NCBI GenBank assembly: GCA_945859605.1
Contig: OX243817.1
Span: 19,002,156 to 19,066,155 of the forward strand
Direction of reading: 5' to 3'
Length of the DNA stretch: 64,000 bases
Origin: Lumbricus rubellus
Lineage: Eukaryota; Annelida; Clitellata; Crassiclitellata; Lumbricidae
A model generated the notes under the pieces. The model worked only from the letters and a program-made list of their open reading frames with translations, made no database searches and was not told the origin of the DNA. This document shows, one piece after another, positions 36,301 through 43,000 of this stretch (position 1 is its first letter; every line of letters begins with the position of its first letter). The position numbers were made by a program, and so were the translations under genes.

Positions 36301-36606
36301 TTCTGCATCAGAGTGAAACTACATTTTATTAGAGATTCTCAAACATAAGTGAGCATCATAGAGACGTTTCTAAAAGCTCGTCTGATTGAGGTAGGACACA
36401 GTACTTACTCAGCTGATCCATTCTGGAGAAATAAAAAGACAATCAAACAACACCTTTCACAATAATAACAATGGAACAAATAATCAAAACACACAATTGT
36501 GTATCAACACTGAACAACAACCTACCTCAGCGTCAAATATTTGACGGTAAACTTTTCCGCTCGTTATTAAGCGCTGAGAGGGCTTTTCATTTCCAACTGT
36601 TGCCAT
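8804..36606 (-). CDS. CCDC180: Coiled-coil domain-containing protein 180, complete (35 coding exons, 1,515 aa)
   Basis: Exons 5' to 3': 36606-36526, 35961-35762, 34906-34818, 34044-33987, 32739-32688, 32247-32143, 31642-31508, 31018-30923, 30221-30058, 29783-29664, 28951-28872, 27348-27260, 26704-26582, 26032-25859, 25130-25015, 24378-24252, 23880-23549, 22342-22261, 21615-21522, 20911-20731, 20022-19876, 19299-19123, 18426-18243, 17361-17202, 16647-16545, 16062-16025, 15538-15460, 14611-14482, 14040-13896, 13268-13108, 12212-12075, 11253-11142, 10181-10065, 9663-9437, 8935-8804. All phases join; the summed 4,548 nt is 1,516 codons with the TGA. The N-terminus (SGKVYRQIFDAEVQLVKSL, TENPIVYK, LVEREVCGLPDVIVP) matches the start of CCDC180. 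Residues about 50-520 fit its DUF4455-type coiled coil and about 880-1060 its DUF4456-type region (LDLVP-like MDLVPIYEMVGMRSVYLR). CCDC180 is a large ciliary/axonemal, testis-enriched coiled-coil protein. Human CCDC180 is about 1,700 aa. The 38-nt and 52-nt exons and the 18243 donor (GAA|GTCAGT) are the least certain. Confidence 0.88.
9018..9254. mobile_element. Short TIR MITE with 8-bp target duplication
   Basis: Inverted ends CATAGGCGTACG / CGTACGCCTATG, flanked by ATAATCAA at 9010-9017 and 9255-9262. The body is 237 bp with a poly-G run and no coding. The 8-9 bp duplication suggests hAT- or Mutator-type mobilisation. It sits in the last CCDC180 intron. Confidence 0.82.
10195..10325. repeat. 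CA dinucleotide-rich microsatellite
   Basis: Imperfect (CA)n, about 130 bp, immediately 5' (in gene orientation) of the CCDC180 exon 10065-10181. Confidence 0.9.
10463..10694 (+). mobile_element. tRNA-derived SINE (family A)
   Basis: Head with TGTGTAGGGGTATGTTCGG and a slightly mutated B box (GGTTTGAATCC), body AAGTCCTTCACTCGCAGTTG, tail GAGTGCTTCTGAGTAG then GGGCTCTATAACAAGTACTC and CATA repeats. It is inserted in a CCDC180 intron, opposite to the gene. Confidence 0.75.
10950..11048 (+). repeat. Interspersed repeat Y, copy 1
   Basis: A segment with GACTCAGTGCAGCGCTCGTG, TGCGCTTGGCTTC, GGCGCTTTAGAAAT and a GATTACGA tail. Similar blocks occur at 26236-26330 and 50362-50455, so this is a dispersed element of about 95 bp, probably a SINE or LINE tail. 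Confidence 0.6.
11716..11886 (+). mobile_element. tRNA-derived SINE (family A), 3' truncated
   Basis: Head with AGTAGTGTAGAGGTATG and B box GGTTCGAATCC, body AAGTCCTTCACTCGCAACTGC and GGCGTGAAACTCCGATTC. It ends within the GGAGCGCC tail where another repeat begins. Confidence 0.72.
11888..12058. repeat. Interspersed repeat X, copy 1
   Basis: Shares GGTCATTGACGGCGT, TTGGCCATCACA, CTGAAAA and CACTTCTTTTTCTACACTTT in the same order with 52690-52828. It ends only 17 bp from the CCDC180 exon at 12075, so the insertion lies beside a splice donor. Confidence 0.6.
12414..12798. mobile_element. hAT-type MITE with perfect 8-bp target duplication
   Basis: Terminal inverted repeats CAGTGGTTCCCAAA / TTTGGGAACCACTG, flanked on both sides by CACTAGAA (12406-12413 and 12799-12806). 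It is 385 bp, non-coding, with internal repeats of GGTCCGCGGA. Terminal CAGTGGTT and 8-bp duplications are typical of hAT elements. Confidence 0.93.
13275..13360. repeat. AT-rich microsatellite
   Basis: Imperfect (AT)n run next to the acceptor side of exon 13108-13268. Confidence 0.85.
13467..13592. repeat. 20-bp minisatellite with TGATCA cores
   Basis: About six tandem units of the form GACCATGATCACACTGAGGT. Each unit contains the palindrome TGATCA. Confidence 0.85.
13591..13725 (+). mobile_element. tRNA-derived SINE (family B), partial
   Basis: The head GGGCACAGTGGCCAGTTGATTAG with AGCGCTTGGCCTGTAAC resembles a tRNA A-box arm and differs from family A. A degenerate B-box area (GGGTTTGAGCC) and GACCCTGAGCAAGTCCTTC follow. 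Confidence 0.55.
14248..14320. mobile_element. Fragment of the 12414-12798 hAT MITE family
   Basis: It begins CAGTGGTTCCCAAACTTCAG and continues TAGGCCACGGACCGGCAATAA, matching the reverse complement of the right end of the full copy at 12414-12798. Only one end is recognisable. Confidence 0.75.
14740..14895. repeat. AT microsatellites flanking a short repeat tail
   Basis: Two (TA)n-rich runs enclose GGAAGAGGCGCTATATAAAT, which resembles the 3' tail shared by SINEs and LINE fragments in this window. Confidence 0.65.
16713..16918 (-). mobile_element. tRNA-derived SINE (family A)
   Basis: Reverse-oriented copy: tail ATAGCGCCTCTTCC, body GGAGTTTCACGCCGAAGCGC and GAGTGAAGGACATGCCC, then B box complement GGATTCGAACC and the head ending CACTACACCACCGC. 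Confidence 0.8.
16925..17012 (+). mobile_element. SINE family A, 5'-truncated copy
   Basis: Holds only the 3' portion (CCGATGC-like start, TGTAGTCGGGAGCACCTCTG, AGCTTGAAGGGGCGCTATAG). It lies head-to-head with the neighbouring reverse copy and ends in AATAAATAAATAA. Confidence 0.7.
18512..18590. mobile_element. 79-bp TTAA-ended hairpin element
   Basis: Ends TTAACCCTTTG and CAAAGGGTTAA are inverted repeats, with a GAACCCGG / GGATGC continuation. It belongs to the small family also seen at 19795-19869, 25160-25239 and 29531-29601. Confidence 0.72.
18812..19080 (-). mobile_element. tRNA-derived SINE (family C)
   Basis: On the - strand the head reads through GTTGGATACAACGGACTGC to a B box GGTTCAAGCCCCGG. 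Distal to it are CCTTGGGCAAGT and GGCAACGGGAAACCACC motifs and a simple ATC repeat end at 18795-18817. It differs from families A and B. Confidence 0.65.
19310..19520. repeat. CAAC/CCAA tetranucleotide-rich minisatellite
   Basis: About 200 bp of degenerate AACCAACCAATC-type repeats immediately 5' (gene sense) of the CCDC180 exon 19123-19299. Confidence 0.85.
19795..19869. mobile_element. 75-bp TTAA-ended hairpin element
   Basis: Begins TTAACCCTTTACC and ends GGTTAAAGGGTTAA-like. Its middle (TATAGGATTTCCCATATA) is shared, inverted, with 29531-29601. It lies 6 bp from the CCDC180 splice donor at 19876. Confidence 0.8.
21270..21372. repeat. ATG and GGT trinucleotide microsatellite
   Basis: About 85 bp of (ATG)n followed by (GGT)n. 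All frames stay open through it, producing spurious poly-Asp/Ser/Ile frames. Confidence 0.95.
23296..23508 (+). mobile_element. tRNA-derived SINE (family A), near full length
   Basis: Head GGTGGTGTAGTGGTGGTG with B box GGTTTGAATCC, body AAGTCCTTCACTCACAATTG and GGCGTGAAACTCCGATGCAG, tail GGGAGCGCCTCTGAGTAGAG then GGGGCGCTATAACAAGTGC. One of the best-preserved copies. Confidence 0.82.
24049..24090. mobile_element. 42-bp hAT-end element
   Basis: Only the two ends remain: CAGGGGTGTCAAA and TTTAACACCCCTG, with about 16 bp between. Flanks are AACTATAG (24041-24048) and AACTAGAG (24091-24098), an 8-bp duplication with one mismatch. Confidence 0.75.
25160..25239. mobile_element. 80-bp TTAA-ended hairpin element
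   Basis: Starts TTAACCCTTTACCC and ends GGGTAAAGGCTTAA. It is the same end type as the elements at 18512, 19795 and 29531, with diverged interior. Confidence 0.65.
25440..25515. repeat. GGGA-rich microsatellite
   Basis: Purine-rich (GGGA/GAGA)n run in a CCDC180 intron. Confidence 0.8.
25598..25695. repeat. Three-copy minisatellite (GGTCTAAACAAGGGATACCAA)
   Basis: Three imperfect tandem units built on TCTAAACAAGGGATACCAAT. Confidence 0.8.
26236..26330 (+). repeat. Interspersed repeat Y, copy 2
   Basis: Shares GACTTAACGCAGTGCATGTGA, CCCGTGCTTGGCTTTC and GCGCTTTAGGGGTTT with copies at 10950-11048 and 50362-50455. Confidence 0.55.
26415..26555. repeat. CCA trinucleotide microsatellite
   Basis: (CAC/ACC)n about 120 bp, preceded by a CAT-rich stretch, within 30 bp of the CCDC180 splice donor at 26582. 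Confidence 0.93.
27660..27702. repeat. TATTG pentanucleotide microsatellite
   Basis: Seven to eight tandem GTATT units. Confidence 0.9.
28052..28682 (+). mobile_element. 5'-truncated LINE, ORF2 C-terminus, with 12-bp target duplication
   Basis: An open frame encodes about 200 residues typical of the region after a LINE reverse transcriptase: FTFLGSMIEKEG, VVLYGCETWT, KMLRISWTEKRTN, SYFGHVMR and GRPRKKWLDE, ending near a TGA. ATGTATTGTAAA flanks it at 28040-28051 and 28683-28694. There is no poly(A); the 3' end is CCCCAGGTG. Such C-terminal regions occur in RTE- and Nimb/I-type non-LTR elements. The catalytic domains are absent, so the copy cannot move itself. It sits in a CCDC180 intron, antisense to the gene. 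Confidence 0.88.
28749..28856. repeat. 36-bp minisatellite, three copies
   Basis: Three near-perfect tandem units of 36 bp, each containing AATAAATTAGTAGATATATT. The array ends 15 bp from the splice donor of CCDC180 exon 28872-28951. Confidence 0.92.
29045..29180 (+). mobile_element. LINE ORF2 C-terminal relic
   Basis: The + frame reads RCSAFSVDGPATWNGL, resembling the AFSVAGPRLWNSLP motif near the C-terminus of many jockey/CR1-like LINE proteins. No longer frame remains. Confidence 0.5.
29531..29601. mobile_element. 71-bp TTAA-ended hairpin element
   Basis: Ends TTAACCCTTTAATG and CATTAAAGGGTTAA form a 14-bp inverted repeat. The interior ATGGGAAATCCTATA is the inverted form of the interior at 19795-19869. 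Confidence 0.85.
29925..30050 (+). mobile_element. LINE ORF2 C-terminal relic
   Basis: The + frame gives LSVADPETGNALPTTLRQ followed by FFIFLKTFRY, which resembles the SVAGPRxWNSLP...FKxxLKTxLF end of jockey/CR1-like LINE proteins. It abuts CCDC180 exon 30058-30221. Confidence 0.5.
30528..30742 (-). mobile_element. tRNA-derived SINE (family A), near full length
   Basis: Reverse copy: CACTTGCAATAGCGCCTCTT tail, GGAGTTTTACCCCGAAGCGC body, GGATTCGAACC B-box complement and TATACCACCGCGCC head. Same sense as the CCDC180 transcript. Confidence 0.82.
32035..32115. repeat. CAGTCAGC tetranucleotide-type repeat
   Basis: Degenerate AGCCAGTCAGTCAGC repeats, about 80 bp. Confidence 0.75.
32832..33046 (+). 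mobile_element. tRNA-derived SINE (family A), near full length
   Basis: Head GCGATGGTGTAGTGGTGGCG with B box GGTTCGAATCC, body GACCTTGAGCAAGGCCTTCA, tail GGGAGCGCCTCTGAGTG then GGGGTGCTATAACAAGTGC. It lies about 20 bp upstream of the LINE-derived insertion. Confidence 0.82.
33076..33802 (+). mobile_element. Internally deleted LINE (5' segment joined to 3' end) with 9-bp target duplication
   Basis: Bounded by ACGCCTTGG at 33067-33075 and 33803-33811. The first about 254 bp (containing GGCAATGGCAAACCACCCC and TCTGCCAAGAAAAAAGTCAT) are unrelated to the other LINE copy. From about 33331 on it is nearly identical to 28222-28682 (VVLYGCETWT, GHVMRSNG, GRPRKKWLDE). The 3' end carries CCAGGTGA twice. 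One duplication around both parts means the composite inserted as a unit. Confidence 0.85.
34503..34640 (+). mobile_element. tRNA-derived SINE (family D), partial
   Basis: Head CGGTAACGCGCTTGCTCTCA with GCGGACGGTTGC and a perfect B box GGTTCGAATC, followed by GACCTTGGGCAAGTTG. It resembles a tRNA arm but lacks a closing acceptor stem, so it is not called a tRNA gene. Confidence 0.6.
35545..35640. repeat. SINE/LINE shared 3' tail fragment
   Basis: GCATAGCGCTCCTTCAAGTA then CTCAGAGGCACTCCCGACTC, the reverse complement of the tail used by family A SINEs. Similar fragments occur at 13424-13460, 20612-20672, 27475-27525 and 52566-52625. Confidence 0.6.
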
Positions 36607-36612
36607 GGTAAC
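36599..36612. promoter_or_regulatory. Perfect RFX X-box motif overlapping the CCDC180 start codon
   Basis: GTTGCCATGGTAAC on the + strand (GTTACCATGGCAAC on the gene strand) fits the RFX consensus GTNRCC-N0-3-RGYAAC in both halves. RFX factors drive ciliary genes, and CCDC180 is one. Because it overlaps the ATG, it would act only if transcription starts close by. The motif could also be coincidence with the Met-Ala-Thr codons. Confidence 0.45.
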
Positions 36613-38600
36613 CCTCAAAGTAATCCTGTAAAGTTCAGTCAATATGATAATCAGTCAGCATATCAATATCTTTTTCAAATATTTATCATTCAGCTTATTA
36701 CAACTCTAGTTAAGTCAATTGGCTTAGCCTGTCTAGTTTCTTTCACTAAACAACTAGTGATGTACAATCTACGCTTTAGCGTTCGCAGTTGTCTAATAAA
36801 CATTTTAAGAATCTACGAAGTCTAACCGTCATAGTCTTCTTAGTCTATACCCAGCTTTAATTAATTTGCTTAGCCGGAACCTCTTAATCCCTCAACACAA
36901 AATAATAATCGTACTTCCTACACTGTCACTGGGAATAAAAGGGTGAAGTAATACCACTACTCTCCTGCATAAACTGGGGACATCTTTCAAAAACATTCCC
37001 ACTCAGAGTTGTAAAGGACATGTTTGGTTTCGTTAATTCTTCTCTGGGTTGTGGGCAAAGTCATACAACAAGTTTTTGATTCCCCATGGTTTCACTGGTC
37101 CATGGACTCACTTGGTCGTCCATAAGTTCCAAACATTACAAAGGTGGCTTCTATCCTCTACACTGCTGATTTAAACCAATTCCTTCATCTTTAGGGTTAC
37201 AGTTCACCAGTATGCTGAGTTGTTGATCATGCTCCACCAAGGACCACCATATATAACCAATTACCTAGCTGTAGACAGTGTAGAGGTTCCTTAGCAGAGA
37301 AACTGCCTAAGAATTTGGCTTTGTTTGATGCCTGAATGTTATCAACCACCTCCTGCAGAAGACTAGAAAAATACAGAACTTTCATCTCACTTGGTAGCTG
37401 TGCAGTGTGTAAACATTTCCAGAGATATCTCTTTCTCCTAAATATTATTATATTCTGTGACGTCAGGTATGAGCTTACTGGTCAGGAATTGACCTTCTCA
37501 CAGCATATGAATACATATCCTGAACGTGCTTCTGTCATCTGCATCAGATTCACTCAACACATTGCTCACTCACGTGTACCTCACCTGCAGCAGCAACTGC
37601 CGGTAGTGGTTAACCATGAGACCTCATGATTAAACCGCGAGATATCTCGTAGCTGGCGGCCAATGTGTTAAGGTCAATCGATTTTGTTCTGTTCTTTAGC
37701 TTACTTAGGCGCATTAATATTTCTGAAAATACACCTTTTCATGGTATTTTTACTTACTTCCTTTCGCGGAAACATTGGGCTATCGGTCGCCGTATGTCAG
37801 GCCGCTCTATTCTGCACCTATCTGCGGCGGCCATAATGTTTACTTGCTACCGAGCCGTCATTTACCTCTACCAAATTTGCGATAAGGATGCAAATAACTG
37901 TCTGAATCAATAACGATTAATACAGAACATAATAAACGTATCTGATTGACTACGTAGCGGAACTGGTAACCAAAATTGTACTATCGAGGTGTGTTTAGTT
38001 TAGCGCACCATGAAAATAAAACCGTAAAGAAAATGGTCAGCCACCTACCTATACTTGCAAAGGCCGTCCAAGCCAAGACGAAGTCTAAAACATCCTAGCA
38101 ACCAACCCCCTGGTTGCTCTGTGACTTATTATAGACTTTCTTGAAGTACTGTCAGTTAATTAATCCAAGATTATGAATTTCAAATTATTATTAAATTAAA
38201 ATTTACCCCCAAATCACTCTCTAGTCGTCATGGCAACTACAGGAAGTGTGACCCTAACTTCACTTTAAGTAAGTAAGTGAACATGTACTTTATTGAACCG
38301 CCTGCAACGCGCTGTGGGAACATCGAATGAAAGTAACCTAGCCGTGTAAAAGCTCAACATACTCATGATGTGCAATTAAATAATAAATAAATAATTATAA
38401 TATACAATTGCAAAACATAATAGGCTTCTTCGGAGCTGTGAGAAAGGATAAAGACAGAAAAGAAAAAAGAAATAGGGCCTAAGTTTAGTCACTTGTCAGT
38501 TGTCACTTGACGACTTGAATAGCATTCGTGTTATAATTATAAAACCGGGCTACAGGGCCTAATGTTTAAATCTCGCGGGAATAGTGTAGTTGTCGGTTAG
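36607..38600. other. CCDC180 upstream region
   Basis: Presumed 5' UTR and promoter of CCDC180. An acceptor-like TTTACAG at about 36628-36634 (- strand) may open a 5' UTR exon. X-box-like half sites lie at 38091-38118 (AGCAACC / GGTTGCT inverted pair) and 38224-38237 (GTCGTCATGGCAAC). No other gene is visible. A repeat at 37620-37870 is described separately. Confidence 0.4.
37620..37870. repeat. Interspersed repeat Z, copy 1
   Basis: Contains CCGCGAGATATCTCG, GGCGGCCAATGTGTTAAGGT, ATCGATTTTGTT, GGTATTTTTACTTACTT and ATGTTTACTTGCTACCGAG. The same modules occur at 63670-64000, some in the opposite orientation. Confidence 0.65.
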
Positions 38601-38607
38601 TGCATGA

Positions 38608-38910
<303 letters not shown>

Positions 38911-40000
38911 TCGCCTACTCCTATTATACGGGAGCGATGCACAATGAGTTGATTAAATTTCTCCAACGTAGCCTACGTGTCCGATTCACAGCCACAGTGA
39001 TAGTCATCTTCAGATCTAGGCTATACCCAGCCATGCCAAAACTTCATCTATTATCCTGAGCCAGGTAGTTCTAGGTCTTCCACTAGGGCCATTCTAGGAA
39101 GACGGAGCCTGCGCCGTCAGTGTCTGGGGCTACAAGGACTTAATTTCTTAACTTGAAATGGATTCGCTCTAGAATGTTTGGCCATTGAGATGATCAGATT
39201 CAGATGATGGTGGATGATTGGCAGTGAATCCCAGTGATGGTGGAGGAACAGGAATAGAACTTATAGAAGTGTCGAATTATCTGCCAGAATACGGATACAA
39301 AAATGCAGATAGATAAGATGGTGCTTGTATGTTGTGATACCAGCTCGATCTGTATACGCAGAGCTCTGCAAGTCGAGCAGCTTCATAAACTGTTGCACAG
39401 CTGTTCCTAAACTATTTCTGTATCACTTATAAGTATCAGCGATTCAATTTGTAGCCTACCACATTATTAGACTAAAAAATCCAATTGGGCAACATTTATT
39501 ATAACAATTTTGAGAATAAACTCCAGTGCACAAAGAACAACAATAATTGGTCAACCAGTTAGTAAAAATTACTAGTTAGAATTATACACAAGCATTAATA
39601 AATTTCAACTGAACACATAATAGCCTAATATAATAATTATTATGTGTAGCCTACCTTTGAGTAACTGATGGTTAGAATATTATAATTACATGTATAGACT
39701 ATACAAGTTAAGTCATGCACTGGTTTCTTATTTCATTAGATGGCTTCCGAAGCCTTGCCCTCAACTGCGGATGAATTTGTCTCTATTATAAGTTCCCGTA
39801 TATTTAAAATTAATTAGCTCGGTTATTAATTTCGTTCTGCAGCTAAAGCCACAGTTAGGCCCCTATTAAATGGTACTTTGGTTTCATGAATTCCCTGTTA
39901 TATTAAAGTACAGGCTACTTTACTGAACTACATGCAATCCGCTGCTTGATCTTGAGCTAACGGACTCCCTGATGTTGGCCTAAGGTAACAGGAGAGTAGT
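38911..40000. other. Spacer and likely 3' UTR of the SKICH gene
   Basis: Downstream of the stop at 40001. A - strand AATAAA (TTTATT at about 39496) could be the polyadenylation signal. A LINE-like relic may occupy 39060-39250. No gene is seen. Confidence 0.4.
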
Positions 40001-43000
40001 TTACTCCAATCCAGTTGGAGCCGTGGAATGGTTGGTTGGAAGTTCCGATTCCGTACCAGACGACTCAACGGAGGAGGAAGCGGCGGCGGTGGCACCGTCA
40101 ACGGCCGGAGGTACACCATCAGTACCTGCAGCTGTGTCTGCTTCCGACGGGCGCAAGTCATTCGAAGGGTCACCGGAAGTCGTAGTCAGGGCGCCAGCGT
40201 CGGTCGAGTGGAGGCGCTGGTGAAGTACTTCAGCGATGGCAGCCTGCTGCTCCTCCTCCTTTGGTGATCCATCCTCCTCGGTGGATGAGCCGCCGCTGCC
40301 GCCATCTTGTTGGTTGTCATCTTGGGGCGCGTGTGGATGGTGAGCCTGGCATTCGCATCGTCCCAGGTCGAGGGATGGGTCCTGCTCGACGAGGGATGTC
40401 TTCGGACAGCACGTGACTGCACCAGACTCGGTCGTCATCGTAGTTGACGCCTTCACTTTCGGTGGTACCGTAACCGATGTGGCTGATGGGGAAGAGAGGT
40501 CAACGCTCGCTCCTCCTGCTCCTGCTCCTTCTGCTACGGAAGTTTGCGAAACAGTCTCCTCCGGCAACGCTTTATCGGTGGCTTGCTGTTCTTGTGTGGA
40601 ACTGATTGCGCCAGATTCGGTTGTCGCGTTTGGTTTTGCTGCTGCTGCTCTTCCCGCCCTCGGCAGCTCTGGAAAGCAGTATTGTTCGGCAACCTTCACT
40701 GCTCGAGGGGTCTCTTCGGGAAATTCCGCATTCGCCTTCATCTTCCGATGGTACTCTCTTATGCTGTCGCTGATGATCCTCGCATTCTGATAGGCCATGC
40801 CCGGATGTCGGGCGCTCATCCCCCTGCCAGGCTTCATCCCTGACGCGACTGGATCCGGTTGGGGTCGGACTCCACCCGTTGCCCTTCCGAAAGGCATGGG
40901 CTTGATGATCTTCACCTGCTGCCTCGCGTTGTGTTGCTCCACAGCTGGGGAATTGGATGACGCGGCGGCCATTTCCTCGTCGCTGTACACCGTAGACTTC
41001 GCCGTGTCCGTGACTGTGACCTCGGACGGACGGGCGGTTGGTGCGGGACTGGTGGCGGCCGCGTCGAGCTGCTTAAAGGCGGCGGTCATCTGCATGGCGC
41101 TCTCAAGAATGCCGGACAGACGTCGGATGGTCTCGTCCGATATGAAGCAGAATCTGGACGACGAGGTGAACACCGGGTCCCCCTGAGGAGGAGGAGTCTT
41201 CTGCTGGCACTCCTCCTTTCGTTCTTCCGGTTCGTGAAGGACGGCGTTGCTCCCGGTCCCCATTTCGGATAGTCTGCGGATCAGTTCGATGTCGTCGAAG
41301 TCGTTGGTTCCGCCGCTTGGGGATGACCTCAGCGTTCCGCTGTACAGGTGAAGCTGGATCCCACCCTCAGGGCAGGTGACTTTACCCGCAGATTTCGAGT
41401 AGCGACTGGCGTTCGTGCCATCGGCGGAGGAGCTAGAGGCGTCGGTGCCTTGGTGGTGGTGTGTCTCAGCTTGAGTGGTTCTGTTGTGGCAGCTTGCATC
41501 GGGTTTGATCGATTGTGGAGCGTCAGAGTCGGGGGTGGTGGTGGTGAAGAGGACTCCGAGTTCGTGCCTGCTTCTGCTGTTGATATCCGAAGCGGAGGGC
41601 TCCTTCGTGACGGCGATGAATGCCGACGATTTGATGGACTCGACCTCTGACGTTGGCACCGCGAAGATGACGGGGATACAGCGTGAATCATCTTGGAGAC
41701 CGAAGTCATTTGGTGATGTGCTTAAGATGTGATAGTAGGATGTGTTGTCGACGGTGCTGCTCTTGTAGGGCTCAGCATCATTCGGCAACGAGTTAGAATC
41801 CGTTAAGTTTTCACTGGAGGACTGCAGCATCGCAGCTGACAGTGCTGAGTCTTGTCCCAACTGATGACGACTGTTGACCGATGACGATAATATGTATTGG
41901 TGTGTTTTCGATTGTTGTTCGGTGACAGCAGACGACAGTAGCTGCTGTGGCGCGTTAATGGCACTCACGATGGGAGAAGCAGTATGCCCGACGCTCCTTT
42001 TGACCTCTGGTGTCCTTACGTCAACGGAATAGACCTCCTCGGTGCGGCTCGTTCCCTTGAGTCCGTCTTGATTGGTGTTTGCCGAGGGAGTCCGATCACA
42101 GACTGCCCTCACTGCAGCAGCCAAGCACTCATCCTCATCCTCGTCCTTTCTCTTCCTTGCCACTTCATTCGTGGAACGGCGGGTCGGCTCGGTGTCGCTG
42201 TTGGGGGCGTTGGAGCTACTCGATCCGCGATACTTCGTCTCCGTAAGTAGATCGTAGCCTCTCGGAGGTCTCGCCGACTTGCGACTTCCTCTCCGCGTCT
42301 GCTTCGCGATTATTCGGTCCGGTTCAGAGTCGTTGCCGAGCAGCAGCCAGAGAGACAGATTCGAACCCGAGTAGGTGGTGAGCGAGTCGCGAGACTTCAC
42401 GATGACCGTCGTGTTGTTGCCGGGACTCTGCTGTCGGTCGGACTTTCTCGAGGTGTTCGCTCTGGTCGTCAGCTGATCATCGGTTGGATTTTGAATCGAT
42501 GCAGGCTTCTCTGCGATGGGCGGTCTGAACGCCTTCCGATCGTATGACTTTCTTTCCGAATGCACCACCGTGCCTACAACGCTCGGCCTACCGTCCTTAG
42601 TTGAGACGATAACGTCTGGACTTGTCGACTTCTTCTCAGCGTTTACACTCGCTCCGACAGCAGGAGATATGGTTGCTTCCTTCACGACATCGACTGCAAC
42701 GTTCCCCGGCGTTCCCTTGACCTCTGACTTCTTTGAGGTCACTGGAGAAACAGCCGCTTTGTTGTTGATTTCCGAAAGGCTCGTTTCTACAGCTGCTTGT
42801 AGGGCCAATATTTCGCCTAAATACTCGCGGATAGGTTGCAGATCGGCGACCTTCTGAACTGATTCCTCCCTTAAGACTTCTTCGGATGGCATCTGCGCTG
42901 CTCTCACCGGATCACAAGCCTGAACTGTCGACGTCATCTCAATCTCCTGTAACGCGATTGGGACGACCTGTTCGTCAACGTCCACAGTCTGTCGTAGCAG

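Noticed and set aside
40028..42857. Several 80-129-codon + strand frames opposite the large SKICH exon
   Set aside because: They are antisense shadows of the 1,147-codon - strand frame, whose G+C-rich codons suppress stops on the other strand.
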